DNA of 7,111 nt. It comes from Candidatus Falkowiibacteriota bacterium (lineage in GTDB: Bacteria; Patescibacteriota; Patescibacteriia; Patescibacteriales; JALSMD01). Under the pieces are notes generated by a model. The model was not told the DNA's origin, did not search any database, and saw only the letters and a program-made list of their open reading frames with translations. The stretch lies in assembly GCA_026987855.1 (NCBI GenBank), contig JALSMD010000122.1, forward strand, positions 1 to 7,111, written 5' to 3'. Below are positions 1-5,745 of this stretch, piece by piece. Position 1 is the stretch's first letter. The number at the start of each line of letters is the position of its first letter. The position numbers were made by a program, and so were the translations under genes.

Positions 1-39
1 AAATAATTTTTGGCTTATTTTAAAAAAATAATTAATGAC

Positions 40-67
40 TTGACAATATTTTTATTTATATTATAAT
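40..67 (+). promoter_or_regulatory. Consensus sigma70-type promoter for the infA/ribosomal operon
   Basis: TTGACA at 40-45 and TATAAT at 62-67 are both perfect matches to the bacterial housekeeping -35 and -10 boxes, separated by 16 nt (one below the optimum of 17). Transcription would start near 74, giving a leader of about 108 nt before infA. AT-rich DNA makes chance -10 boxes common, but a perfect -35 at correct spacing is much less likely by chance. The A/T run at about 16-38 looks like an UP element, yet the alpha subunit encoded downstream lacks the domain that reads UP elements. Confidence 0.75.
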
Positions 68-116
68 TATTTAAAGTTAAATGGATATCAACAAGGTAAT
101 AAAATTTAATTTGATG

Positions 117-139
117 TTTACCAAATATAATTTGGTAAA
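117..139 (+). promoter_or_regulatory. Leader hairpin in the infA 5' UTR
   Basis: TTTACCAAAT (117-126) pairs perfectly with ATTTGGTAAA (130-139) around a 3-nt ATA loop, forming a 10-bp stem, followed by ATTTTAATTTT. It lies downstream of the promoter and 43 nt before the infA start, so it should be in the operon transcript. It could be a weak terminator or attenuator, a site for autoregulation by an operon protein, or a 5'-end stabiliser. The T-run is broken by AA, so strong termination is doubtful. No known ribosomal leader motif was recognised. Confidence 0.5.
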
Positions 140-182
140 ATTTTAATTTTGTCAAAATTTTGTTAAATTTTATTTTAATAAA

Positions 183-434
183 ATGAGCAAAACCATTAAT
201 AACCAAAAAGGCAATGTTATTGATTCTAAAAATTTTTTAGAGTTGAAAGGAGAAGTAATAGAATTGATGCCATCAGCCACCTTTAAGGTTTTATTAGAAA
301 ATGGGCATGAAATATTGGCTCATTTATCAGGAAAAATGAGGATTAATAAGATAAGATTGTTGCCAGGTGATAAAGTAAAGGTGCAAATTAGTCCTTACGA
401 TTTAACAAAAGGAAGAATTATTTACAGATTATAA
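183..434 (+). CDS. infA: Translation initiation factor IF-1
   Basis: IF-1 binds the 30S A site during initiation and acts with IF-2 and IF-3. The 83-residue product is a single S1/OB-fold domain. Family landmarks are LKGEVIELMPSATFKVLLEN (residues 21-40), GHEILAHLSGKMR (41-53), the I-R-LLPGD turn (57-63) and PYDLTKGRIIYR (71-82) at the C-terminus. The family is usually about 72 residues; this one carries about 11 extra residues at the N-terminus. ATG at 183 is the only ATG ahead of the domain, so the extension is probably real. There is no Shine-Dalgarno motif; the start follows an A/T-only stretch. It is the first gene after the promoter and precedes rpmJ, the classic bacterial order. Confidence 0.96.
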   Translation: MSKTINNQKGNVIDSKNFLELKGEVIELMPSATFKVLLENGHEILAHLSGKMRINKIRLLPGDKVKVQISPYDLTKGRIIYRL

Positions 435-474
435 GCTAACTATACAAAATTTTAAACTTAATTAATTTAATTAT

Positions 475-588
475 ATGAAGGTTAGAGCATCAGTCAAAAA
501 AATTTGTAAAGATTGTAAAACACTAAGACGTAAAGGAAGAGTTTATGTGATTTGTAAAAATCCTAAACATAAGCAAAGGCAAGGATAA
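475..588 (+). CDS. rpmJ: 50S ribosomal protein L36 (zinc-binding form)
   Basis: This 37-codon gene encodes L36, the smallest large-subunit protein. The product starts MKVRASVKKICKDCK and carries the zinc ribbon residues Cys11, Cys14, Cys27 and His32 (C-x2-C-x12-C-x4-H). It is therefore the C+ zinc-binding form, at the normal length for the family. It lies 40 nt after infA and 36 nt before rpsM, the standard position between these genes. The start at 475 is set by the invariant MKVR N-terminus. Stop is TAA. Confidence 0.96.
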   Translation: MKVRASVKKICKDCKTLRRKGRVYVICKNPKHKQRQG

Positions 589-624
589 TTTTTTATTATT
601 ATTTAATAAAATAACAAAAAAATT

Positions 625-1017
625 ATGGCAGTAAGAATTGCAGGAGTAATAATACCAAGCGACAAAAGAGTAGAGATAGCTCTTACTTACATTTTTGGAA
701 TTGGCAGATCAAGATCAAATGAAATTTTACAAAAAACCGGAGTTAATCCTAATACTAGAGTAAAAGATTTATCAGAAGAAGAAATTAATAAAATTCGTAA
801 TGTTATTGAAAAAGAATATAAAGTAGAAGGCGATTTAAAAAGAGAAATTTTAGGCAACATTAAAAGGTTAAAAGAAATAGGTTGTTATAGAGGAATAAGA
901 CATATTAAGGGTTTGCCGGTTAGAGGACAAAGAACAAAAACTAATAGCAGAACTGTTCGTGGTAATGTGAGAAGAACAATGGGATCTGGACGCAAGCCAC
1001 CTGCCCAAAAGACATAA
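625..1017 (+). CDS. rpsM: 30S ribosomal protein S13
   Basis: S13 sits in the head of the small subunit and contacts the P-site tRNA and the 50S subunit (bridges B1a/B1b in known structures). The 130-residue product begins MAVRIAGVIIPSDKRVEIAL. It has the helix-turn region FGIGRSRS (24-31) and the highly conserved RGIRHIKGLPVRGQRTKTN block (89-107). The basic C-terminal tail (108-130), which in the family reaches towards the tRNA, is complete and ends GSGRKPPAQKT. Length is slightly above the usual 120-125. There is no Shine-Dalgarno motif upstream. Next gene rpsK follows after 36 nt. Confidence 0.97.
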   Translation: MAVRIAGVIIPSDKRVEIALTYIFGIGRSRSNEILQKTGVNPNTRVKDLSEEEINKIRNVIEKEYKVEGDLKREILGNIKRLKEIGCYRGIRHIKGLPVRGQRTKTNSRTVRGNVRRTMGSGRKPPAQKT

Positions 1018-1053
1018 ATATTAAAAATTATTTAAAAATAAGCTATCAATTTT

Positions 1054-1635
1054 ATGAGTGATAAGGAACAAAAAAATAAGGAAAAACAAGAACAACAATC
1101 AGAAAAAGAAGAAAAAAATGACAAAAAAGAAAAAAAGGAAAATTTGTCATTAAAAGAAGAAAAAAATGACAAAGATAATGGGTTGGAAGAGTTGCCCGAG
1201 GACATAAAGAAGAAATTAGAAAGAAAAAAAGCAGAAAGAGCCAGAAAAGCTAAAAAAGGCAAGAAAAAAAAGAAAAAACTTCAAAGAAAAATAACAGTTG
1301 GAAAGGCTTTTATTAAAGCTACCTATAATAATACAATTGTTACTTTAACTGATTTAGATGGTAATGTTATTTCTTGGGCTAGCGCCGGCATAGCAGGCTT
1401 TAGTGGTCCAAAAAAAGCTACTCCTTACGCTGCCCAAATTATAACAAGAATTGCCGTAGAGAAAGCAAAAGAATATGGGTTATCAGAAGTTAGTGTTTTT
1501 GTAAAAGGTGTAGGAACTGGCCGCGATGCTGCTATCAGAGCCTTAAACGCCAATGGCTTAAATGTAGTTTCTATTAAAGATGTTACTCCTATTCCTCATA
1601 ATGGTTGTCGTCCACCCAAACCAAGAAGAGTATAA
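1054..1635 (+). CDS. rpsK: 30S ribosomal protein S11 with long charged N-terminal extension
   Basis: S11 lies in the platform of the 30S subunit near the E site. The core occupies about residues 80-193: YNNTIVTLTDLDGN (91-104), KGVGTGRDAAIRAL (151-164) and the near-invariant C-terminal DVTPIPHNGCRPPKPRRV (176-193). Usual length is about 125-130; this protein is 193 because residues 1-79 are a Lys/Glu/Gln-rich low-complexity segment ending in a polybasic stretch (AKKGKKKKKK, 66-75). There is no ATG between 1054 and the core, and the frame stays open through the segment. The start at 1054 also gives the same 36-nt gap seen before rpsM and rpsD. The extension is therefore likely translated and probably disordered; its role is unknown. 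Confidence 0.95.
   Translation: MSDKEQKNKEKQEQQSEKEEKNDKKEKKENLSLKEEKNDKDNGLEELPEDIKKKLERKKAERARKAKKGKKKKKKLQRKITVGKAFIKATYNNTIVTLTDLDGNVISWASAGIAGFSGPKKATPYAAQIITRIAVEKAKEYGLSEVSVFVKGVGTGRDAAIRALNANGLNVVSIKDVTPIPHNGCRPPKPRRV
1104..1173 (+). repeat. 22-bp direct repeat inside the S11 extension
   Basis: The same 22-bp A-rich sequence occurs at 1104-1125 and 1152-1173. The 48-bp offset is an exact multiple of three, so both copies are read in the same frame and give the repeated peptide KEEKNDK. This suggests that slippage or a small in-frame duplication helped build the extension. The low complexity of the region makes a chance match more likely than the length implies. Confidence 0.55.
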
Positions 1636-1671
1636 TTTTTATAATTTAAAAGTAATTAAACAGAAAATTGT

Positions 1672-2301
1672 ATGTCAAAATATTTAGGTCCAAAATGTAA
1701 ATTGTGCAGAAGAGCAGGCGAAAAGCTAATGCTTAAAGGTGAACGTTGCGGTTCCCCTAAATGTGCTATGGTAAAAAGAAATTATCCACCAGGATTTCAT
1801 GGTCCTAAAGGAAGAGGTAAAATTAGTGATTATGGTCAACAGTTATTAGAAAAACAAAAAGCTAAAAGGATATATAATTTATTAGAGAAACAATTCAAGT
1901 TAACTTTTTTAGAGGCTCAAAAAATGAAAGGCAATACAGGTGATAATCTGTTGCAATTATTAGAAATGAGATTGGATAATGTTATTTATCGTTTAGGTTT
2001 AGCTGCTTCTAGGGCGCAGGCAAGACAGCTAGTAAACCACGGACTATTTGCGGTTAATGGCCGAGGAGTTAATATTCCCTCTTATACAGTAAAAGAAGGA
2101 GATATTGTTGAGGTAAAAAAGAATAAAAAAAATGCTAAAATTTTTAAAAATATTGAAAATAAAATTAAACCAGAAAATATACCTGGATGGCTAAATTTTG
2201 ATGTTAAAAAATTAAGCGCAAAAGTTCTACATAAGCCCAACATTGAAGATATTAGAGCTAATATTAATACCCAAATGATTGTAGAATTTTATTCACGATA
2301 A
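1672..2301 (+). CDS. rpsD: 30S ribosomal protein S4 (zinc-finger form)
   Basis: S4 nucleates 30S assembly by binding the 5' domain of 16S rRNA. The 209-residue length is typical. The N-terminus carries Cys9, Cys12, Cys26 and Cys31 in GPKCKLCRRAG and KGERCGSPKCAM, the zinc-binding C+ form. PPGFHGPKGRGKISDYG (39-55) and LLEKQ/RIYNLLEKQF (58-75) follow. An S4 RNA-binding domain lies at about 98-150 (MRLDNVIYRLGLAASRAQAR, VNHGLFAVNGRGVNIPS). In many bacteria S4 is the translational repressor of this operon; no pseudoknot target was recognised here. It is preceded by 36 nt without a Shine-Dalgarno motif. Confidence 0.97.
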   Translation: MSKYLGPKCKLCRRAGEKLMLKGERCGSPKCAMVKRNYPPGFHGPKGRGKISDYGQQLLEKQKAKRIYNLLEKQFKLTFLEAQKMKGNTGDNLLQLLEMRLDNVIYRLGLAASRAQARQLVNHGLFAVNGRGVNIPSYTVKEGDIVEVKKNKKNAKIFKNIENKIKPENIPGWLNFDVKKLSAKVLHKPNIEDIRANINTQMIVEFYSR

Positions 2302-2330
2302 TTTATAATTATTATAATTTATTCAAAATT

Positions 2331-3065
2331 ATGAAAAATATTGCTCTACCACAAAAAATTGAATTTAAAAAGGGTGAAAAGCCAAACGAAAAATTAGTGG
2401 TTATTGAGCCATGTTATCCAGGTTACGGTATTACTATAGGCAACTCTTTGAGGAGAGTTCTGCTTTCATCATTGCCGGGAGCAGCAGTAGTTGGCGTAAA
2501 GATAGAAGGAGCAGAACATGAATTTTCTACCTTGCCTCATGTTAAAGAAGATGTCTTAGAAATTATTTTGAATTTGAAACAGCTTCGTTTAAAAGTTTTT
2601 AGTGATGAGGTAGTAAAGTTAGAATTAGATGTCCATGGCAAAAAAGAAGTGAAAGCAAAAGATATTAAAAAGAATAGTGATGTTGAAATAGTTAACCCAG
2701 ATTTGACTATTGCTCATATTACTGATATGGCTGGAAGTTTAAATATGGAAATTTATGTAAGCAAGGGAATAGGCTACGAAACTATAGATAATAGAGAAAA
2801 CAGAAAAAAGGAAATAGGTTATATTGAAATAGATTCAATTTTTTCTCCTATTGTTTCAGTGGGGGTAAAAGTAGAAAACGTCCGTGTCGGCAAAATGACA
2901 AACTGGGATAAACTAATTTTGGATATTACTACCGATGGCACCATAACTCCAGAAGATGCGTTTGAAGCAGCTGTAAAAATTTTAATAGAACAATTTAAGG
3001 CGTTAATCGGCGAGAAAGAAAAGGATAAAAAACAAGAATCTTCTTCAAAAAAATCTAAAAAATAA
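2331..3065 (+). CDS. rpoA: DNA-directed RNA polymerase subunit alpha, N-terminal domain only
   Basis: The alpha dimer is the scaffold on which beta and beta' assemble. The 244-residue product has a complete N-terminal domain: the GITIGNSLRRVLLSSLPGAA dimerisation region (33-52), EHEFSTLPHVKEDVLEIILN (62-81), the insert subdomain at about 100-150, and the closing DKLILDITTDGTITPEDAF (193-211) and ILIEQFKAL helix. It then ends in a Lys/Ser-rich tail (GEKEKDKKQESSSKKSKK, 227-244). Typical bacterial alpha is about 310-330 residues with a C-terminal domain of two helix-hairpin-helix motifs that contacts UP elements and activators. That domain is absent, and only 17 nt separate the TAA stop from rplQ, so a frameshift cannot hide it. 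Position between rpsD and rplQ is canonical. Confidence 0.97.
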   Translation: MKNIALPQKIEFKKGEKPNEKLVVIEPCYPGYGITIGNSLRRVLLSSLPGAAVVGVKIEGAEHEFSTLPHVKEDVLEIILNLKQLRLKVFSDEVVKLELDVHGKKEVKAKDIKKNSDVEIVNPDLTIAHITDMAGSLNMEIYVSKGIGYETIDNRENRKKEIGYIEIDSIFSPIVSVGVKVENVRVGKMTNWDKLILDITTDGTITPEDAFEAAVKILIEQFKALIGEKEKDKKQESSSKKSKK

Positions 3066-3082
3066 AATTTAAATTTAAAAAT

Positions 3083-3433
3083 ATGCGTCATAGAAAAAAA
3101 GGAAGAACATTAGGAAGAAAAAAAGAAGCTCGAGAAATGATGCTACGAAATTTAGCATCAAGTATCTTAATATATGAAAAAGTTAAAACCACCGAAGCAA
3201 AAGCAAAAGAGGTGAGATCTTTGGTTGATAAAGTTATTACTATTTCTAAAAAAGGTGATTTGGCTAGCAGGCGCCGTTTAATCAAAATTTTACCTCAAAA
3301 ATTAGCTGTTAAAAAGACAATGGAAGTGTTGAGAGAAAGATATAAAGACAGAAATGGTGGTTACACTAGAATTATCAAAATTGGTTATCGTAAAGGAGAT
3401 GGGGCTCAAATAGTTCAAATAGAATTAGTGTAA
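3083..3433 (+). CDS. rplQ: 50S ribosomal protein L17
   Basis: L17 is a bacterial large-subunit protein near the exit-tunnel region. The 116-residue product starts with the family signature MRHRKKGRTLGRKKEAREMM, followed by LRNLASSILIYEKVKTTEAK (21-40). It ends in the conserved GGYTRIIKIGYRKGDGAQIVQIELV. Length is normal for a short L17 (about 115-130). It follows rpoA by 17 nt, the standard pairing in bacteria, and is followed 18 nt later by rplM. These are the tightest gaps in the operon. No Shine-Dalgarno motif is visible; the start is preceded by an A/T-only spacer. Confidence 0.97.
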   Translation: MRHRKKGRTLGRKKEAREMMLRNLASSILIYEKVKTTEAKAKEVRSLVDKVITISKKGDLASRRRLIKILPQKLAVKKTMEVLRERYKDRNGGYTRIIKIGYRKGDGAQIVQIELV

Positions 3434-3451
3434 AAATTAAGATATAAAGTT

Positions 3452-3808
3452 ATGACCAAAATAGAAAGAAAATTACATAAAATTGATGTCAGCAACAAAA
3501 GCGTAGGAAGAGTAGCTTCAGAAATAGCTATTCTTTTGCGTGGCAAAAATAAGCCAGAGTTTATGCCACATCTTGATTGTGGAGATATTGTTGAGGTTAA
3601 AGGGGTTGAAAAATTAAAATTTACTGGAAAAAAATTAGAACAAAAAAAATATTTTCATTATTCAGGATATCCCGGTGGTTTAAAAACTACTAAAATGAGT
3701 GATTTGTTTAAGAATAATCCAGCAGAGATATTAAGAAGGGCTGTAAGAGAAATGTTGCCACCAGTTAAATTTAGAAAAAATATGATGAAAAGATTAATTA
3801 TTAGATAA
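3452..3808 (+). CDS. rplM: 50S ribosomal protein L13, C-terminally shortened
   Basis: L13 is an early-assembly large-subunit protein. Family landmarks are KIDVSNKSVGRVASEIAILL (10-29), RGKNKPEFMPHLDCGDIVEV (30-49), YFHYSGYPGGLK (67-78), AEILRRAVREMLP (91-103) and the helix KNMMKRLIIR (109-118). The usual 140-150 residues are reduced to 118. The final tail after K-R-L, which in most bacteria continues Y-x-G-x2-H-P-H-x-A-Q, is absent, and the usual N-ML-P-x-N-x-LG segment reads EMLPPVKFRKN. The TAA is followed by AT-rich spacer with no sign of the lost tail, so this looks like a real shortening. It is paired with rpsI downstream, as in nearly all bacteria. Confidence 0.95.
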   Translation: MTKIERKLHKIDVSNKSVGRVASEIAILLRGKNKPEFMPHLDCGDIVEVKGVEKLKFTGKKLEQKKYFHYSGYPGGLKTTKMSDLFKNNPAEILRRAVREMLPPVKFRKNMMKRLIIR

Positions 3809-3836
3809 TTTTTAAAAATTAATTTGTAATAATATT

Positions 3837-4307
3837 ATGACAAAAGAAAAAACTGTTAAGGATAAACAAGGCAAAGAAAAAGAACAAGAAGTTAAAAGAG
3901 ATTTGAATAAAGCTTTTAAAGGCAAATATATTAGCGCTATAGGTCGTCGCAAAACAGCAATAGCACAGGTGAGGTTATATAAAAAAGGAGAAGGTATTAT
4001 TGTTGTTAATGATCAAGAATTTGATAAGTATTTTCCAGAAGTTTATACGAAGATAGTTATCCAACCTATTAAATTAACAGGACATTTGAAAGATTTAAAT
4101 TTTTCTATAAAAGTTAGTGGTGGCGGAAAAAAATCCCAAGCAGAAGCTATTAGGCACGGTATATCAAGAGCTTTAGTAGAAATGGACAAAGAGTTAAAAC
4201 CATCATTAAAAGCTAAAGGATGGTTAACTCGTGATGCTAGACGTAAAGAGCGCAAAAAACCAGGACTCAAGAAAGCAAGAAAAGCACCACAGTGGAGTAA
4301 GCGTTAG
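3837..4307 (+). CDS. rpsI: 30S ribosomal protein S9 with charged N-terminal extension
   Basis: S9 sits in the 30S head, and its extreme C-terminus touches the P-site tRNA anticodon stem. The core starts at about residue 30: ISAIGRRKTAIAQVRLYKKG (32-51), then GGGKKSQAEAIRHGISRAL (95-113). The basic tail LTRDARRKERKKPGLKKARK (130-149) ends in the canonical SKR, so the tRNA-contacting end is intact. The protein is 156 residues against a usual 130; the surplus is a Lys/Glu-rich leader (about residues 1-29). No alternative ATG lies between 3837 and the core. It is the last gene before an intrinsic terminator and the only operon gene ending in TAG. Confidence 0.97.
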   Translation: MTKEKTVKDKQGKEKEQEVKRDLNKAFKGKYISAIGRRKTAIAQVRLYKKGEGIIVVNDQEFDKYFPEVYTKIVIQPIKLTGHLKDLNFSIKVSGGGKKSQAEAIRHGISRALVEMDKELKPSLKAKGWLTRDARRKERKKPGLKKARKAPQWSKR

Positions 4308-4340
4308 CCATGATTATAATAACTTATTAAAATTTATACT

Positions 4341-4365
4341 AGGCTGTTTTTTAAACAGCCTTTTT
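4341..4365 (+). terminator. Intrinsic terminator after rpsI
   Basis: GGCTGTTT (4342-4349) pairs perfectly with AAACAGCC (4353-4360) around a TTT loop. A4341-T4361 extends the stem to 9 bp and the T-run continues to 4365. It lies 33 nt after the rpsI stop and would end the ribosomal operon transcript. The T-run finishes only 14 nt before the dus ATG, so part of the transcription must read through unless dus has its own promoter, which is not evident. Confidence 0.85.
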
Positions 4366-4379
4366 GATTGGCAAAATTT

Positions 4380-5309
4380 ATGTTTTGGCAAGAATTTAAA
4401 AAACCAATTTATGCTTTAGCGCCTATGGCTGGAATAACAGATAGTGCTTTTAGGCAGGTCTGTAAAGATTTCGGTGCCGACTTGGTTTATAGTGAAATGG
4501 CTAGCGCTACCGCCCTTGTTTATGCGCCAGAGAAAACTTTAGAAATGTTAAAATTTTCCAAAAAAGAACGGCCATATATTGTGCAGCTTTTTGGTAGTGA
4601 TCCAGATTATTTTTTTAAAGCTGTTAAAATTGTTGAAGAAAAAATTAAACCCGATGGCATTGATATTAACTTTGGTTGCCCAGTACCAAAGGTAGCCAAA
4701 CAAGGAGCTGGCGCTGAATTAATGCGTAATTTGGATTTAGCTTATAAGGTAGTAAAAAGCGTAACTAAAGCTGCAAAAGTTCCTGTTTCTATTAAAACAA
4801 GATCTCGCGTTGGCGAGGCTGATATTTTGAGGTTTTTGGATAAAATTAGCGATTTGCCGGTGGCTGCTATAATGATTCATGGACGCTCGTTAGCGCAGGG
4901 ACATAAGGGTGAAGTTGATTTTTCTATTATCAAAAAAGTGCGGGATTTTTTTGGTGGTGTAATTTTGGCAAATGGGGGAGTAAATAATAGAGAAAGCGCA
5001 GATTTAATGTTAGCCAAAACGAACGCTGATGGAGTAGGTATAGCTCAGGGTGCTCTAGGTAGACCATGGATTTTTAAAGAAATAAAAGAGTCAGTCAAAT
5101 TAGAATATTCTCCTAAATATATTTTTCAAATTGCTTTAAAACACGCTAATTTAGCCTGGAAACTTAAAGGAGAGCAGGGAATAATAGAGATGCGTAAACA
5201 TTTGTGTTGGTATGTTCGCGGATTACCGCAGAGCCGTAAACTAAGGGAAAAATTAGTAAAAGTAAAGAAATTAGAGGAAATAAAACAAATTTTATATAGT
5301 AATAAATAA
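4380..5309 (+). CDS. dus: tRNA-dihydrouridine synthase (Dus family, DusB-like)
   Basis: Dus enzymes are flavoproteins that use FMN and NADPH to reduce uridine to dihydrouridine in the tRNA D-loop region. From ATG 4380 the product has 309 residues, normal for the family. The FMN-binding TIM barrel shows APMAGITD (14-21), NFGCPVPKV (97-105) with the catalytic Cys100, KTR (Lys139), HGR with His167, ANGGV (197-201) and GIAQGALGRPW (220-230). A helical C-terminal domain follows with MRKHLCWYVRGLP (271-283). ATG 4380 is preferred because MFWQEFKKPIYALAPMAG matches the usual distance to the APMAG motif. An in-frame TTG at 4368 would add four residues but abuts the terminator T-run. Assignment to a subfamily (DusB versus another) is not secure. 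Confidence 0.94.
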   Translation: MFWQEFKKPIYALAPMAGITDSAFRQVCKDFGADLVYSEMASATALVYAPEKTLEMLKFSKKERPYIVQLFGSDPDYFFKAVKIVEEKIKPDGIDINFGCPVPKVAKQGAGAELMRNLDLAYKVVKSVTKAAKVPVSIKTRSRVGEADILRFLDKISDLPVAAIMIHGRSLAQGHKGEVDFSIIKKVRDFFGGVILANGGVNNRESADLMLAKTNADGVGIAQGALGRPWIFKEIKESVKLEYSPKYIFQIALKHANLAWKLKGEQGIIEMRKHLCWYVRGLPQSRKLREKLVKVKKLEEIKQILYSNK

Positions 5310-5345
5310 TCTTATATTTTATTAATTTACGATATTTTAAATTTA

Positions 5346-5368
5346 AAAAGCGGATTTTATCCGTTTTT
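5346..5368 (+). terminator. Intrinsic terminator after dus
   Basis: CGGAT (5351-5355) pairs with ATCCG (5359-5363) around a TTT loop. Flanking AAAAG (5346-5350) can pair with TTTTT (5364-5368) through A-T pairs and one G-T wobble, giving a 10-bp stem. The T-run on the 3' side makes it a good terminator for plus-strand transcription from dus, 37 nt past its stop. The A-run on the 5' side means it could also stop minus-strand transcription arriving from the sirtuin gene. Confidence 0.75.
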
Positions 5369-5378
5369 CGGTATGCGG

Positions 5379-5431
5379 AAGAGGTGGCTTCAAAAAAGCC
5401 TGTAGCTCTTTTGGGACGTCTCGCTCAGACG
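5379..5431 (+). other. Pair of adjacent hairpins in the first GC-rich block
   Basis: Hairpin one: AAGAG (5379-5383) pairs with CTCTT (5406-5410). Inside it GGCTT (5386-5390) pairs with AAGCC (5396-5400) around a CAAAA loop, leaving an asymmetric internal loop. Hairpin two: CGTCT (5417-5421) pairs with AGACG (5427-5431) around CGCTC. Neither has a T-run, so they are not terminators. They may belong to a structured RNA; the strand is uncertain because hairpins are nearly strand-symmetric. Confidence 0.4.
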
Positions 5432-5572
5432 GCTCGGAGGATTGTAAGAGACAAAAATTATATTCAAGATGGATTAAGTGGTTTATGTTTTTTTTATTTT
5501 TATTTTTAATCGTTCTATTTGCAAGTTAAATTATTCACGGTTTTTCATGTGGCTTTTCGCCTATCAGCTTAT

Positions 5573-5622
5573 ATATAAGTTTAAATCATATTTTACTTTA
5601 CTAGCATGATTTAAATTTATAT
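5573..5622. repeat. 17-bp inverted repeat (long AT-rich hairpin)
   Basis: ATATAAGTTTAAATCAT (5573-5589) is complementary to ATGATTTAAATTTATAT (5606-5622). Sixteen positions are Watson-Crick and one is a G-T wobble, and the loop is 16 nt. No T-run of terminator type follows on either strand. It could be a transcript hairpin, a protein-binding palindrome or a trace of a small mobile element. No flanking target duplication or transposase was found. Confidence 0.5.
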
Positions 5623-5745
5623 GCGGTGTATGTTTAAAAAAATCCGAACCAATTTTCTCAATAATTGTCTCGGAGTGAGGAAGGACAAAGACCGACTCAC
5701 CTTCCGCTCGCCTCGCCAAGAAGTGGAAGTGGGAAAGGACATTTT

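Noticed and set aside
15..206. 63-codon minus-strand reading frame across the infA leader
   Set aside because: Made almost only of Ile/Lys/Asn/Phe/Leu codons from A/T sequence, overlaps the promoter, leader hairpin and infA start, and shows no family motif.
1032..1262. Minus-strand Ser/Phe-rich frame opposite the S11 extension
   Set aside because: It is the complement of the Lys/Glu-rich coding strand (GAA/AAA/AAG read as TTC/TTT/CTT); S11 on the plus strand explains it.
4231..4419. 62-codon plus-strand frame spanning the rpsI end and the terminator
   Set aside because: Overlaps rpsI and dus in another frame and runs through the terminator hairpin; no recognisable product.
183..5309. Possible UGA-as-glycine code, as in some Patescibacteria
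   Set aside because: No UGA interrupts any conserved gene and conserved glycines use GGN codons. Absence of UGA as a stop in eleven genes is expected in AT-rich DNA.
5640..5660. GGTTCGGAT on the minus strand as a tRNA T-loop
   Set aside because: No acceptor, anticodon or D-stem could be built around it.
5665..5710. GAGGAAGGAC as an RNase P conserved-region match
   Set aside because: Only a short resemblance to the GAGGAAAGUCC box; the other conserved RNase P regions and the required length are absent.
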